Assembly (NCBI GenBank): GCA_024234055.1
Contig: JACKOW010000003.1
Coordinates: 248,001-312,000, forward strand
Source of the DNA: Rhodanobacteraceae bacterium
GTDB lineage: Bacteria; Pseudomonadota; Gammaproteobacteria; Xanthomonadales; SZUA-5
Reading direction: 5' to 3'
Length of the DNA stretch: 64,000 nt
Below, one piece after another: positions 36,052-44,133 of this stretch. The translations under genes and the position numbers were made by a program. Numbering within the stretch: the first letter of the stretch is position 1; each line of letters opens with the position of its first letter. The notes beneath the pieces were generated by a model, which was not told the DNA's origin, ran no database searches, and was given only the letters and a program-made list of their open reading frames with translations.

Positions 36052-36234
36052 TCAAAAGTCAATGCACCGTCCGTTCTTCTCCCAATCGCCATAGCGCGTT
36101 GGGTCCGGGCCCTTGCGTCCACCAATCTCGGCCGGCGTCGGCACAGCCACCGCAGGCACTGCCTTCGCCTCCGGCGAGACGGCCTTTCCCAACGAATCTT
36201 CACGTGATGCCAATGGAGTACTGCTGTCAGACAT
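36052..36234 (-). CDS. SDHAF4/DUF1674 family succinate dehydrogenase assembly protein
   Basis: A 60-residue protein ending in the hallmark of DUF1674/SDHAF4: EIGGRKGPDPTRYGDWEKNGRCIDF (aromatic, glycine-rich and C-terminal). In eukaryotes SDHAF4 binds flavinylated SdhA and protects it before complex assembly. The N-terminal half is low-complexity, as in relatives. It lies directly upstream of sdhC on the same strand, with a 99-bp gap, which supports a role in complex II assembly. It is divergent from ygfZ, with 41 bp between starts. Confidence 0.85.
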   Translation of the reverse strand: MSDSSTPLASREDSLGKAVSPEAKAVPAVAVPTPAEIGGRKGPDPTRYGDWEKNGRCIDF

Positions 36235-36275
36235 TTGTATGCTCCTTGAACGGGCTCAACGCTAGCCCACGCCGG

Positions 36276-37139
36276 ATGATGATGCCGCCAAGTTTTGCCG
36301 AAATTCTCGTCGACGGACCAGACGCGCTCAGCTTTGTCCACGGACAGCTGGCCGGCGACATCAAGGCCATCGCGCACGGACACTGGCGCTTTGCAGCTTA
36401 CTGCGTGCCCGACGGCAGGGTACAGGCCTTGATGATGGTCGCCGTCAACGCTGCGACCCGCTTGCGCCTGCTGCTGCCGGAAGAACTGGCGGGCACCGTG
36501 CAGGACCGGCTGCGCCGCTACCGGCTGCGGGCTCGATGTGAGATCGCGGGGAGATCGGTACAGATTGCCCGCTGCGGCCCGACGGGCCCAGGCGCGCTGG
36601 CTGACAATCATTGCGTCTACCAGAGCGACGCCTTCCAATGGCAGCTGTGCAACGCCGAATCGACCCCGCTGGATGCATCGATCTGGTCAGATCAGGTGGC
36701 TCTCGGCATTCCCTGGATCGTCTCTGCCACCAGCGAGAAATTTCTTCCACAAATGCTCTCACTGGAGCAATTGGGCGCGTTTTCGCTACGCAAGGGCTGT
36801 TTTCCGGGACAGGAAATCGTGGCCCGCACCCATTTTCTTGGACGCAGCAAGCGTCATCTCGCCACTCTGACACGAACCGCCGGGTCCGACCCACTGGCCC
36901 CGGGCTGCGAGTTGTTGAGCACGATCAATACCTCAGTGACAGCGGGCTGGATCATCGCTGACGGACATCCCGAATTGCCGCTGGCGCTGGCCGTCGTGAC
37001 TGATTCCGCCTCTGAAACGCTGTGTTCGGGAGTTGCTTCACAGGACTCGCGCGCAACCTTCGTCATTAACCGTGAATCAACTGAAACAAAGCGCGACAAG
37101 CTACTGAACGGCCGCTGTTTGCTGCCTTTGCAGACATAG
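36276..37139 (+). CDS. ygfZ: YgfZ/GcvT-family folate-binding Fe-S maintenance protein
   Basis: A 287-residue cytoplasmic protein related to the T-protein of glycine cleavage. YgfZ helps maintain Fe-S enzymes and needs folate. The family signature K-G-C-x-x-G-Q-E is seen as KGCFPGQEIVARTH, with the key cysteine. Three consecutive ATGs at 36276-36284 are possible starts. It is divergent from the SDHAF4-like gene, and thus from the sdh operon, whose Fe-S subunit may be a client. Confidence 0.88.
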   Translation: MMMPPSFAEILVDGPDALSFVHGQLAGDIKAIAHGHWRFAAYCVPDGRVQALMMVAVNAATRLRLLLPEELAGTVQDRLRRYRLRARCEIAGRSVQIARCGPTGPGALADNHCVYQSDAFQWQLCNAESTPLDASIWSDQVALGIPWIVSATSEKFLPQMLSLEQLGAFSLRKGCFPGQEIVARTHFLGRSKRHLATLTRTAGSDPLAPGCELLSTINTSVTAGWIIADGHPELPLALAVVTDSASETLCSGVASQDSRATFVINRESTETKRDKLLNGRCLLPLQT

Positions 37140-37180
37140 CGTTTTCGGCCACGAAAATGGTATGAACTTATCGTCTTCCA

Positions 37181-37188
37181 GGGGGGGG
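37181..37188 (+). repeat. Poly-G tract (8 G) at the ribosome binding site of the PhnD-like gene
   Basis: Eight consecutive G bases lie 5-12 bases before the ATG at 37193, in the Shine-Dalgarno position. Tracts of this kind can slip in length during replication. Confidence 0.8.
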
Positions 37189-37192
37189 ATGC

Positions 37193-38025
37193 ATGATGAT
37201 CAAAAATCAAGGCAAGGGCCCGGTCCACGCGATCGCACTCGGATTGACGTTGATGGGTTTGACTGCCGTCGATGCACTCTCCGCAGCGGAATACAATTTT
37301 GCGGTGGAACCCACCTACACGCCGGAGCGAGCCCGGGAAGTCTACGAGCCTCTGGTGGACTATCTGAGCAAGGCGACCGGCGAGCAATTCAAGCTGGTGG
37401 TGGCGCGCAACTACGCCTTCTACTGGAACGACATGCGCAACCGCAAGGATCTGCACTTTGTCTTCGACGAGGCGCATTTCACTGATTTTCGGATCCAGCG
37501 CTTCGGCTACGAGCCCCTGGCAAAATCATCCATCCCACCAGCTACTCGCTGCTCTCGCAGGATGACGTCGGAGAGGGCAATGTCCAGGCCTTCGTGGCCC
37601 GCCGTCTGGTGACCATGCCGGCACCGAATCTGGGCTTTGCACTGATGCTGGAGTATTTCCCCAACCCCATGCAGCAGCCCGACCTGCGCTCACTGGCCAC
37701 CTCCTGGCGCGACACGGTGGAAATCGTGTTCGCCGGCGAGGCCGACGCCGCGCTGGTGCCCAGCTGGCTGCGCGATCTGTATCCGAACCTGATTCCCATC
37801 GTGACCACCCGCGAATTCCCGGGACCTGCGGTGTCGGCGTCAGCGGACGTGCCCGACGACCTCAAGGCCAAGGTGAAGGAAGCCCTGCTGGTGCTGCATG
37901 AGGATGCTGCGCTTTACGAGGTGCTTAGCGAAATCGGCATGCAGCAGTTCGTGGAAGCGAGCAAGGAGGAGTACAAGGGTTCCGAGCAGATGCTGAAGAA
38001 CTTCTACGGCTACAAGCAACGCTGA
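37193..38025 (+). CDS. PhnD-like phosphate/phosphonate ABC substrate-binding protein (one frameshift)
   Basis: A periplasmic binding protein of the PhnD superfamily. It has a signal peptide (about 1-30), then AEYNFAVEPTYTPERAREVYEPLVDYLSKATG, a standard family start, and DEAHFTDFR. The frame breaks once: one A is missing from AAAA at 37522-37525. Repair restores AKIIHPTSYSLLSQDD and a 277-residue protein ending GYKQR. No permease or ATPase gene is adjacent, so the protein stands alone. Ligand is unknown; such orphan proteins sometimes serve signalling. A poly-G tract lies at its ribosome binding site. Confidence 0.78.
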
Positions 38026-38091
38026 ATGGCGATCGCCTGACGGATGCCCCGGCATCCGCAGCGCTTCTTCCCCACTCACCATCGCACTCGC

Positions 38092-38721
38092 TCAATTGCC
38101 GCCCGGATTTCGTCGCAACTCGTAGACGGATGCGGGCGGCAGATTCATCCATGTGAAATCCACGCGCCGCGCCACCAGCCCGAGACGCCGCAGGATCGCG
38201 GCACGAACCGGGCACTTCGGCCCGTAGGTAAACTGGATCAGTACCCCATCATCGGGCAGGCAGGCAAAGGATGCCGCGAGAATTTCCTCGACCAGCGACG
38301 GTGGCATCGACAGGAAGCCCAGCGAACTGACCACGGCGTCGACCTTGCCGTCCCGAAACCCGGTGTGTGCACCCAGTAGTTGTGGCAGTTGCCGGGCATC
38401 GCCGCATACGACGGTCGACAGCGGAAAGGCCTGGGTCAGATCGTCGTGCAATTCCTCATTCAGTTCCAGCACGAACAGCTGCTCAGGCCGCACCCGGTAA
38501 CGCAGTAGCTCACGCGTGATGGCGCCGGTGCCGGCGCCGAGTTCCACCACGCGAGCGACATCGGAAGGCAGAGCCATGGCCATCGCCCGGCCCAGTCGTG
38601 GGCTGCTCGGCACCACCGAAGCGGTCGTCAGCGGTGCGCGCAGCCATTGCCGAAAGAAAACCCAGTTCCGGGACGCGCCGCTACGCCATCGATTGAAAGA
38701 CGATTCCAGGGACGAGTGCAT
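38092..38721 (-). CDS. Class I SAM methyltransferase, phospholipid N-methyltransferase (PmtA)-like
   Basis: A 209-residue enzyme with the N-terminal FFRQWLRAPLTTASVVPSSPRLGRAM segment seen in PmtA-type phosphatidylethanolamine methyltransferases and in KsgA-like proteins. The SAM motif VVELGAGTGAITREL follows, then SSLGFLSMP and QFTYGP, typical of PmtA. The C-terminal TWMNLPPASVYELRR also matches. The substrate could be phosphatidylethanolamine, but this is inferred. The ATG at 38721 is used; an earlier in-frame start at 38757 adds residues without support. It is 128 bp downstream of the PpiC gene. Confidence 0.75.
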   Translation of the reverse strand: MHSSLESSFNRWRSGASRNWVFFRQWLRAPLTTASVVPSSPRLGRAMAMALPSDVARVVELGAGTGAITRELLRYRVRPEQLFVLELNEELHDDLTQAFPLSTVVCGDARQLPQLLGAHTGFRDGKVDAVVSSLGFLSMPPSLVEEILAASFACLPDDGVLIQFTYGPKCPVRAAILRRLGLVARRVDFTWMNLPPASVYELRRNPGGN

Positions 38722-38849
38722 GGCGCGCCGCGTTGTGGTTTGGACGGAGCCTAGCAAGGTCCACAGGCTACTGCCAATGTGTCGCAGGCCATGCCCGCCG
38801 AACTGCGGGTCGATGGCTCGTTGGACAACAGGCGTCGGCTCACACCTGC

Positions 38850-39653
38850 CTAGTGCTCGATCTTGGCCTCAGCCTTGATCGCCTTGGCGACGTCCAGCGC
38901 CCGCTTGCGTTCCAGGGAGGCACGGATGGCTTCGTGTACCTGCTCGAAGGGCGGCGCTGCGAAAGGTCGCTTTGCCCGCAGCAGAGCCACGTGAAATCCG
39001 AACTCGGTCTGTACCGCCTGCGGCGTCCACTGACCCGGCGTCAATGCCGACAGCGCCGTGGCCAGGGCTTCCGGCAACTGGTTTCGACGCACCCAGCCAA
39101 GCTCCTTGGAATCGCGCACCCCGGATTGACCTACTTCGGCCGCCATGACCTGATCGAAACTGGTTCCGGCGTTGAGCGACGCCAGGACCTGCTCGGCGCG
39201 CTCGGCATTGTCGACCAGCACATGCGCGACCTGGTACTCCTCGTTGCCGGTGGTCGCCAGTTCCTGGTCATAGGCCGCACGCAGATCCTGTTCGGTCACC
39301 GGCGCAGCGCCGCGTTCGATCATCAGTCCGCTCAGGCGGTTGAGACGCTCCAGTTCCAGATCGGCCTGCACCTGGGCGTCGTCCAGCAAGCCCTGCTTTC
39401 GGGCCGCCATGGCCACGGCCAGCAACTCGCCCAACTGTTCATAGACCTGTTCCAGCTGACCCGGATCGCGAACCTCCCAACCGCGCTTGCGCGCATAGGC
39501 CTCCACCAGAGCTTGCGGCACGGCCTCGCCGTTGACCTTGAGGTCGCTGCTGGCGCCCTTGAGCTGCACCAGACCTTCCGGCTGCTGCGGTTGACCACAG
39601 GCAAACAAGGACAGGGCCAGCATCAGCCCAAGAAGCACATTTCGAACGTTCAT
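38850..39653 (-). CDS. PpiC-type peptidyl-prolyl isomerase lipoprotein
   Basis: A 267-residue periplasmic lipoprotein. The signal peptide ends in a lipobox, LSLFACG, with the acylated cysteine at 19. Helical chaperone-like segments follow, and a parvulin domain (about 140-235) contains YQVAHVLV, GWVRRNQLPEAL and FGFHVALLRAKRP. It resembles SurA/EpsD-like foldases for outer-membrane or secreted proteins. The start overlaps the bolA stop by 4 bp. Confidence 0.85.
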   Translation of the reverse strand: MNVRNVLLGLMLALSLFACGQPQQPEGLVQLKGASSDLKVNGEAVPQALVEAYARKRGWEVRDPGQLEQVYEQLGELLAVAMAARKQGLLDDAQVQADLELERLNRLSGLMIERGAAPVTEQDLRAAYDQELATTGNEEYQVAHVLVDNAERAEQVLASLNAGTSFDQVMAAEVGQSGVRDSKELGWVRRNQLPEALATALSALTPGQWTPQAVQTEFGFHVALLRAKRPFAAPPFEQVHEAIRASLERKRALDVAKAIKAEAKIEH

Positions 39654-39922
39654 CCAATTTCCTCAGGTGTGAGCGCCTGAATCGACAAGGCGTGAATATC
39701 GGTATCCATCAGGGAACCCAGGGCCGCATAGACCATCCGGTGCCGCGCCAGCGGCGCCTTCCCCTTGAAGCAGGAGGCGACGATGCGCACGCTGAAATGA
39801 CCGCGACCGTCACGCGCCCCGGCGTGTCCCACGTGTTTGTGACTGTCATCGACCAGATCCAGCGATTCTGGCGCCAGGGCGCCTTCGAGGCAGGTGCGCA
39901 GTCGTTGCATGCGATCAGACAT
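39650..39922 (-). CDS. bolA: BolA-family protein
   Basis: A 90-residue BolA protein, a partner of monothiol glutaredoxins in Fe-S trafficking and a morphology/stress regulator in E. coli. The signature HFSVRIVASCFKGKAPLARHRMVYAALG is clear, with the preceding SHKHVGHAG. The ATG at 39922 gives the family size; the frame extends upstream without matching anything. Its stop overlaps the PpiC lipoprotein start. Confidence 0.92.
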   Translation of the reverse strand: MSDRMQRLRTCLEGALAPESLDLVDDSHKHVGHAGARDGRGHFSVRIVASCFKGKAPLARHRMVYAALGSLMDTDIHALSIQALTPEEIG

Positions 39923-40092
39923 GAATTCCCCGGCTGTGGACTCGGATGAGGGCAAGAAGTTCCCCGCGCAGCGCGGATGATGCCCGGGCCCTGGTGTCGG
40001 TGCCTTGGCAACATGCGGGCTTGGGGCGCCAAGATGAACCGCGGGACCTGCCAATTCGCGGTGGCGCATGGTACGGAATCGGCCTCGTCCGG

Positions 40093-40107
40093 TACACTCC
40101 CGCGGCT
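40093..40107 (+). promoter_or_regulatory. Probable promoter -10 with GC-rich discriminator for yciO-scpAB-rluB
   Basis: TACACTCCCGCGGCT differs by one base from the motif at 2601. It lies 71 bp before the yciO start in the 256-bp gap between the divergent bolA and yciO genes. No strong -35 is visible. Confidence 0.5.
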
Positions 40108-40178
40108 AAGAGTTTGCAGTTTGCCCGGCGCTCAGCCCGTGAATGCGCATTCCGCAGCCCCGATCAGTCTGGAATTTC

Positions 40179-40796
40179 ATGTCGCGCCGCATCGCCATCC
40201 ATCCACAATCGCCCCAGAAACGTCTGATCGATCAGGCCGTGGAGGGTCTGAAGGCGGGCCAACTGCTGGTCTATCCGACCGATTCGGGCTACGCCTTCGG
40301 CTTTGCACTGGATTCCCGCAACGCGCTGGAGCGGGTCGCCAAGCTGCGTCAGCTCAAGCCGCGGCACAACTTCACCCTGGCCTGCCGCGATCTCAAGCAT
40401 GTGGGCCAGTACGCCCGCCTGGACGACGCCGCCTTTCGCATGATCCGTTCACACGTGCCTGGCGCCTACACTTTCATCCTTCCGGCCAGTTCTCTGGTAC
40501 CCAAGCGGGTCGCCACCGAGAAACGCCGCTCCATCGGTGTGCGGGTGCCCGACAACCGGGTCGCTCAGGCCCTGATCGAAGGGCTGGGAGAGCCCATCCT
40601 CAGTTCCAGCCTGCTGCTGCCGGACCGGGAGCTGCACGGCATGGAAGTCGACGAGCTTTTCGATGCGTTGGATGCCCATGTGGACCTGTTCATAGACGGT
40701 GGCCCCTGCGGTTTTGATCCAACCACGGTGGTCTCACTGATCGATCAACCGTACACGGTCCTGCGCTACGGCAGCGGCCCGGTGGATTGGGAATGA
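40179..40796 (+). CDS. yciO: YciO/Sua5/YrdC-family protein
   Basis: A 205-residue protein of the YrdC fold, which in TsaC/Sua5 makes threonylcarbamoyl-AMP for t6A tRNA modification. The start MSRRIAIHPQSPQKRLI closely follows the E. coli YciO pattern, so the YciO branch is preferred over TsaC. The binding-site segments YPTDSGYAFG and KRRSIGVRVPD are present. YciO itself has weak or unclear activity, so function is uncertain. The ATG at 40179 is chosen on this similarity. Its stop overlaps scpA by 4 bp. Confidence 0.82.
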   Translation: MSRRIAIHPQSPQKRLIDQAVEGLKAGQLLVYPTDSGYAFGFALDSRNALERVAKLRQLKPRHNFTLACRDLKHVGQYARLDDAAFRMIRSHVPGAYTFILPASSLVPKRVATEKRRSIGVRVPDNRVAQALIEGLGEPILSSSLLLPDRELHGMEVDELFDALDAHVDLFIDGGPCGFDPTTVVSLIDQPYTVLRYGSGPVDWE

Positions 40797-41632
40797 GCGA
40801 GCATCCGGTCATCCCCAGCGGCGAAGGCGGTAGCGCCAGGCAGGGAGAAATCCCCTTCGCGCTGGTGCGCGGCGAACCCTTCTACGAGCTGCCCAAGGAC
40901 CTGTACATCCCGCCGGACGCGCTGGAAGTCATCCTGGAAGCCTTCGAGGGCCCGCTGGATCTGCTGCTGTACCTGATCCGGCGCCAGAATCTCGACATCC
41001 TCGACATTCCGATCGCCGCGATCACGCGCCAGTACGTCGGCTACATCGACATGATGCAGGAGCTGCGCTTCGAGCTCGCGGCCGAGTATCTGGTGATGGC
41101 CGCCATCCTGGCCGAGATCAAGTCCAGACTCCTGCTGCCCAGGCCCCCGGCTACTGGCGAGGAGGAAGAGGATCCGCGCGCAGAACTGGTACGTCGGCTG
41201 CAGGAGTACGAGCGTTTCAAGAAGGCTGCCGAAGATCTCGATGCGCTGCCGCGCATGGAACGCGATACCTGCGCGGTCACCGTGCACGTGCCGGAACGCA
41301 AGATCAGCGTGGTACCGCCCGAGGTCGAACTGCGCGAACTGCTGCTGGCATTCCGCGACGTGCTCAACCGGGCCGACCTCTTCGTCAGTCATCAGATCCG
41401 CCGCGAACCCCTGTCGGTGCGGGCCAAGATGACCGAATTGCTGGATGCGCTGAACAGCGGCGAGTTCATCGAGTTCACCACCGTCTTCACGCCCGCCGAA
41501 GGTCGGCTGGGCGTGGTGGTCTGCTTTCTGGCAATGCTGGAGCTGGGCAAGGCCGGACTGCTGGAAATCGTGCAAGACCGACCGCTGGCACCCATCTACC
41601 TCAAATCATTGGCCGCGCGAGACGCTGACTGA
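40793..41632 (+). CDS. scpA: Segregation and condensation protein A
   Basis: The kleisin subunit of the SMC-ScpAB condensin. The N-terminal part has the family motif EAFEGPLDLLLYLIRRQNLDILDIPIAAIT, followed by AEYLVMAAILAEIKSRLLLP. The C-terminal winged helix is in the last ~80 residues. The ATG at 40793 overlaps the yciO stop; a TTG two codons earlier is less likely. The protein has 279 residues. scpB begins 1 bp after its stop. No smc gene is in the window. Confidence 0.95.
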   Translation: MSEHPVIPSGEGGSARQGEIPFALVRGEPFYELPKDLYIPPDALEVILEAFEGPLDLLLYLIRRQNLDILDIPIAAITRQYVGYIDMMQELRFELAAEYLVMAAILAEIKSRLLLPRPPATGEEEEDPRAELVRRLQEYERFKKAAEDLDALPRMERDTCAVTVHVPERKISVVPPEVELRELLLAFRDVLNRADLFVSHQIRREPLSVRAKMTELLDALNSGEFIEFTTVFTPAEGRLGVVVCFLAMLELGKAGLLEIVQDRPLAPIYLKSLAARDAD

Positions 41633-41633
41633 C

Positions 41634-42278
41634 ATGCCCATTGCCCCTCTCAAGCCGATCATCGAAGCGGCCATTCTGGCTGCCGGTCAGCCGCTGACCA
41701 TTGCCCAGATCAGCGAACTCTTCGACGAGTCGGAGCGCCCCAGCCATACCGAGGTGGCCCAGGCGCTGGAGTCGCTTGCCGCTGACTGCGCCGAACGCGG
41801 GGTGGAACTGGTCGAGGTCGCCAGTGGCTTTCGCTATCAGGTGAAGACCCAGGTCCACGCCCATGTCGCCAGGCTTTGGACCGAGCGTCAGAGCAAGTAT
41901 TCCCGCGCTCTGCTGGAGACGCTCTCTCTGATTGCCTACCGACAGCCAATCACCCGAGGCGAAATCGAAGCGGTACGCGGCGTGGCGGTCAGCACCAACA
42001 TCATCAAGACGCTGGAAGAACGCGAGTGGATCCGCGTCATCGGCCATCGCGATGTCCCCGGCCGCCCTGCCCTCTACGGCACTACCCGAGCTTTTCTCGA
42101 CTATTTCGGCCTGAAGAGTCTGGATCAGCTGCCGACACTGGCAGAAATCCGCGATCTGGATTCGATGGAACCCGAATTGTCCTTTCCCGAGCGCGAAGCC
42201 TCCACCGCGACGGAAGTCGAGATGCCGCCGGTTCCGCTTGCCCCTGTTGAAGTTCCGTCCACGGAGACGCGTCAATGA
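41634..42278 (+). CDS. scpB: Segregation and condensation protein B
   Basis: The ScpB subunit (214 residues), two winged-helix domains that bind ScpA as a dimer. Family segments are IIEAAILAAGQPLTIAQI, KYSRALLETLSLIAYRQPITRGEIEAVRGV and GRPALYGTTRAFLDYFGL. The last ~40 residues are an acidic, proline-rich tail. It overlaps the rluB start by 4 bp. Confidence 0.95.
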   Translation: MPIAPLKPIIEAAILAAGQPLTIAQISELFDESERPSHTEVAQALESLAADCAERGVELVEVASGFRYQVKTQVHAHVARLWTERQSKYSRALLETLSLIAYRQPITRGEIEAVRGVAVSTNIIKTLEEREWIRVIGHRDVPGRPALYGTTRAFLDYFGLKSLDQLPTLAEIRDLDSMEPELSFPEREASTATEVEMPPVPLAPVEVPSTETRQ

Positions 42279-44107
42279 AACGCCGCAATACCCTTTCACT
42301 CAAGCGCGGCGCCGATCTGGCGGGTCCCGAGCGTCTGCAGAAGCTGCTGTCCAAGGCCGGACTCGGATCCCGCCGGATGATCGAAGAGCGCATCCTCCGC
42401 GGGGAAATCGAGGTCGACGGTCGACCAGCGTCGATCGGCGATTCGCTGGGAGACGGACAGCACATCAAGCTCGATGGTCGCGAATTCGTGGTCCGGGCCG
42501 TGACCCACGAGGGTCCGCGCGTACTCGCCTACAACAAGCCCGAGGGCGAAGTCACAACCGTGATCGATCCGGAGGGCAGGCCGACGGTCTTCGATCGCCT
42601 GCCGCGCCTCAAGGGCCTGCGCTGGATCGCTGTCGGTCGCCTGGATCTGAACACGGCCGGCTTGTTGCTGTTTACCACCGACGGCGAACTCGCCAATCGA
42701 TTGATGCATCCTTCTCGCGAAGTTGATCGCGAGTACCTGTGCCGGGTGCACGGCGATGTCGAAGACGCCGCCCTGAAGCAGCTCAAGGCCGGCGTGCAGC
42801 TCGAAGACGGCCCCGGCCACTTCGACGAGATCGAGGCCATGGGCGGCGAAGGCAGCAACAAGTGGTTCAAGGTGGTGATGCGCGAAGGCCGCCAGCGCGA
42901 AGTGCGACGCCTGTGGGATGCGGTCGGTGCCGAGGTCAGCCGCCTGAAGCGGGTGCGCTACGGCGTCATTGAACTGGGCAAGGATCTCAAGCGCGGCTGG
43001 TATCGCGAACTTGAAGCCGAGGAGATCGCGCAGTTGCTGGAATCGGTGGAGATGCCGATGACCACGCGCAACGAACTGCGGGTCATGCCGGTGGAGGTTG
43101 CCCGCAAGTTCGAGCGCGGATTGCGCGGCGACAAGCGCCCCGAAGAGCGACCGCGCTGGAAGCGTGAAGCGGATGAAACCGTGGCCGAACGAGGCTCACA
43201 GGCGCGCCCGCCACGTGCCGCCGGCGCTGCGCGCGACGGCGAGCAGTTCCGGGCCCGCGGCACTCAGCCGGGACGACGTCCGGCCAGCCAACGCCCCCGC
43301 GATCGTGCCGGCACCGGCCCGCGTCCGGCCCATCCAAAACCGAGTCCTGCGGCCGAGGCCCGCGCCGCCGAAGCCGACAATGCCGGACAACGACCGTGGC
43401 GCAGCGCTGAAGAGGGCCGCGGCCAGCGCCGCGACGAACGCAGCGCTGGCCCCCGTGGGCCCCGTAGCAGCGCTGCTGCGGAGCTGGCGAGCCTGCGAGA
43501 ACGCCGTTGCAGCGGACCCGGACGCGGCTCAGCGAAACCAGCGCCGGCAACGCTACGCGTACGCGAGCGCCTGTCGGCTGGCACACGCGGCGAGCGATGG
43601 ACCGCCGGCAGCGGTGGCAAACAGCGGACGGAAAAGCCCCGAGCGCACGCAGCGCCGGCGAGCGCGACCTATGCCCGCGAGGGCGGTGCCCGCCGTAAAC
43701 CGGCGGCGCCATGCAGGCCGGGGAGCCAGCACAACGCCGCGCACCGGACCCGCAAACCGGGCACGCGGCGCGGCGAGCTGGCTTCGTGCGGGCGCAGAGG
43801 GGCACAGGGCACACGGGGCACAGGGCACGGGGCACAGGCCACAGGGCACAGGGCACGGGCGCAGGGCACAGGGCACCAGGCTTCGTCCCTCGGCGCTGTT
43901 GGGTCAGACTTGTCTGGACGCTTTTCGAGACGACGCCAGGGCGTGAACGAAGTCTGGACCCACAGGGTGCCTGCCATTGCGAGCCACGTGTATCGGCCCG
44001 ACACTGCCACCACGGGCCATGACCACCAGTTGTCTGTAGGAGCGGCCTCGCGTCGCGACCGGCAAACCACGTCCCGCGCGGTCGCGCCGCAAGGGCGCTG
44101 CCAGTGA
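42275..44107 (+). CDS. rluB: 23S rRNA pseudouridine synthase RluB with extended, repeat-derived C-terminus
   Basis: Makes pseudouridine 2605 in 23S rRNA. It has an S4 domain (about 17-75) and a catalytic domain with D124 in GRLDLNTAGLL; conservation ends at about residue 285. The 610 residues far exceed the usual ~290. Residues 286-507 form an Arg/Ala/Gly/Pro-rich tail of a kind seen in other RluB proteins. The last ~100 are unusual: residues 508-535 are encoded by GGGCACA-type heptamers, about 543-563 by the TCCAGAC palindrome, and 587-610 by a REPIN. The ORF seems to have lost its stop and run into the repeats. A frameshift in the GC-rich tail is also possible. Confidence 0.88.
   Translation: MKRRNTLSLKRGADLAGPERLQKLLSKAGLGSRRMIEERILRGEIEVDGRPASIGDSLGDGQHIKLDGREFVVRAVTHEGPRVLAYNKPEGEVTTVIDPEGRPTVFDRLPRLKGLRWIAVGRLDLNTAGLLLFTTDGELANRLMHPSREVDREYLCRVHGDVEDAALKQLKAGVQLEDGPGHFDEIEAMGGEGSNKWFKVVMREGRQREVRRLWDAVGAEVSRLKRVRYGVIELGKDLKRGWYRELEAEEIAQLLESVEMPMTTRNELRVMPVEVARKFERGLRGDKRPEERPRWKREADETVAERGSQARPPRAAGAARDGEQFRARGTQPGRRPASQRPRDRAGTGPRPAHPKPSPAAEARAAEADNAGQRPWRSAEEGRGQRRDERSAGPRGPRSSAAAELASLRERRCSGPGRGSAKPAPATLRVRERLSAGTRGERWTAGSGGKQRTEKPRAHAAPASATYAREGGARRKPAAPCRPGSQHNAAHRTRKPGTRRGELASCGRRGAQGTRGTGHGAQATGHRARAQGTGHQASSLGAVGSDLSGRFSRRRQGVNEVWTHRVPAIASHVYRPDTATTGHDHQLSVGAASRRDRQTTSRAVAPQGRCQ
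43798..43877 (+). repeat. Degenerate GGGCACA/GGGGCAC heptamer array in the 3' part of rluB
   Basis: About eleven imperfect units of GGGCACA or GGGGCAC. It is the same class as 3935 and 63658, but more diverged and inside an open frame, giving a Gly/Thr/His-rich peptide. Confidence 0.85.
43903..43962. repeat. Degenerate TCCAGAC-type inverted repeat
   Basis: GTCAGACTTGTCTGGA at 43903-43918 and AGTCTGGACCCACAG from 43951 are damaged forms of the 22-bp arms at 63721-63791. It follows the heptamer array in the same order. Confidence 0.7.
44035..44103. repeat. REPIN at the 3' end of rluB
   Basis: The left arm TGTAGGAGCGGCCTCGCG starts at 44035; the right arm CGGTCGCGCCGCAAGGGCGC ends near 44098, after which the TCCTACA end is degenerate. 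The rluB stop (TGA, 44105-44107) lies directly after it. Confidence 0.8.
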
Positions 44108-44133
44108 ACAAAACCGGCGTTGCGCGGAGGCGC

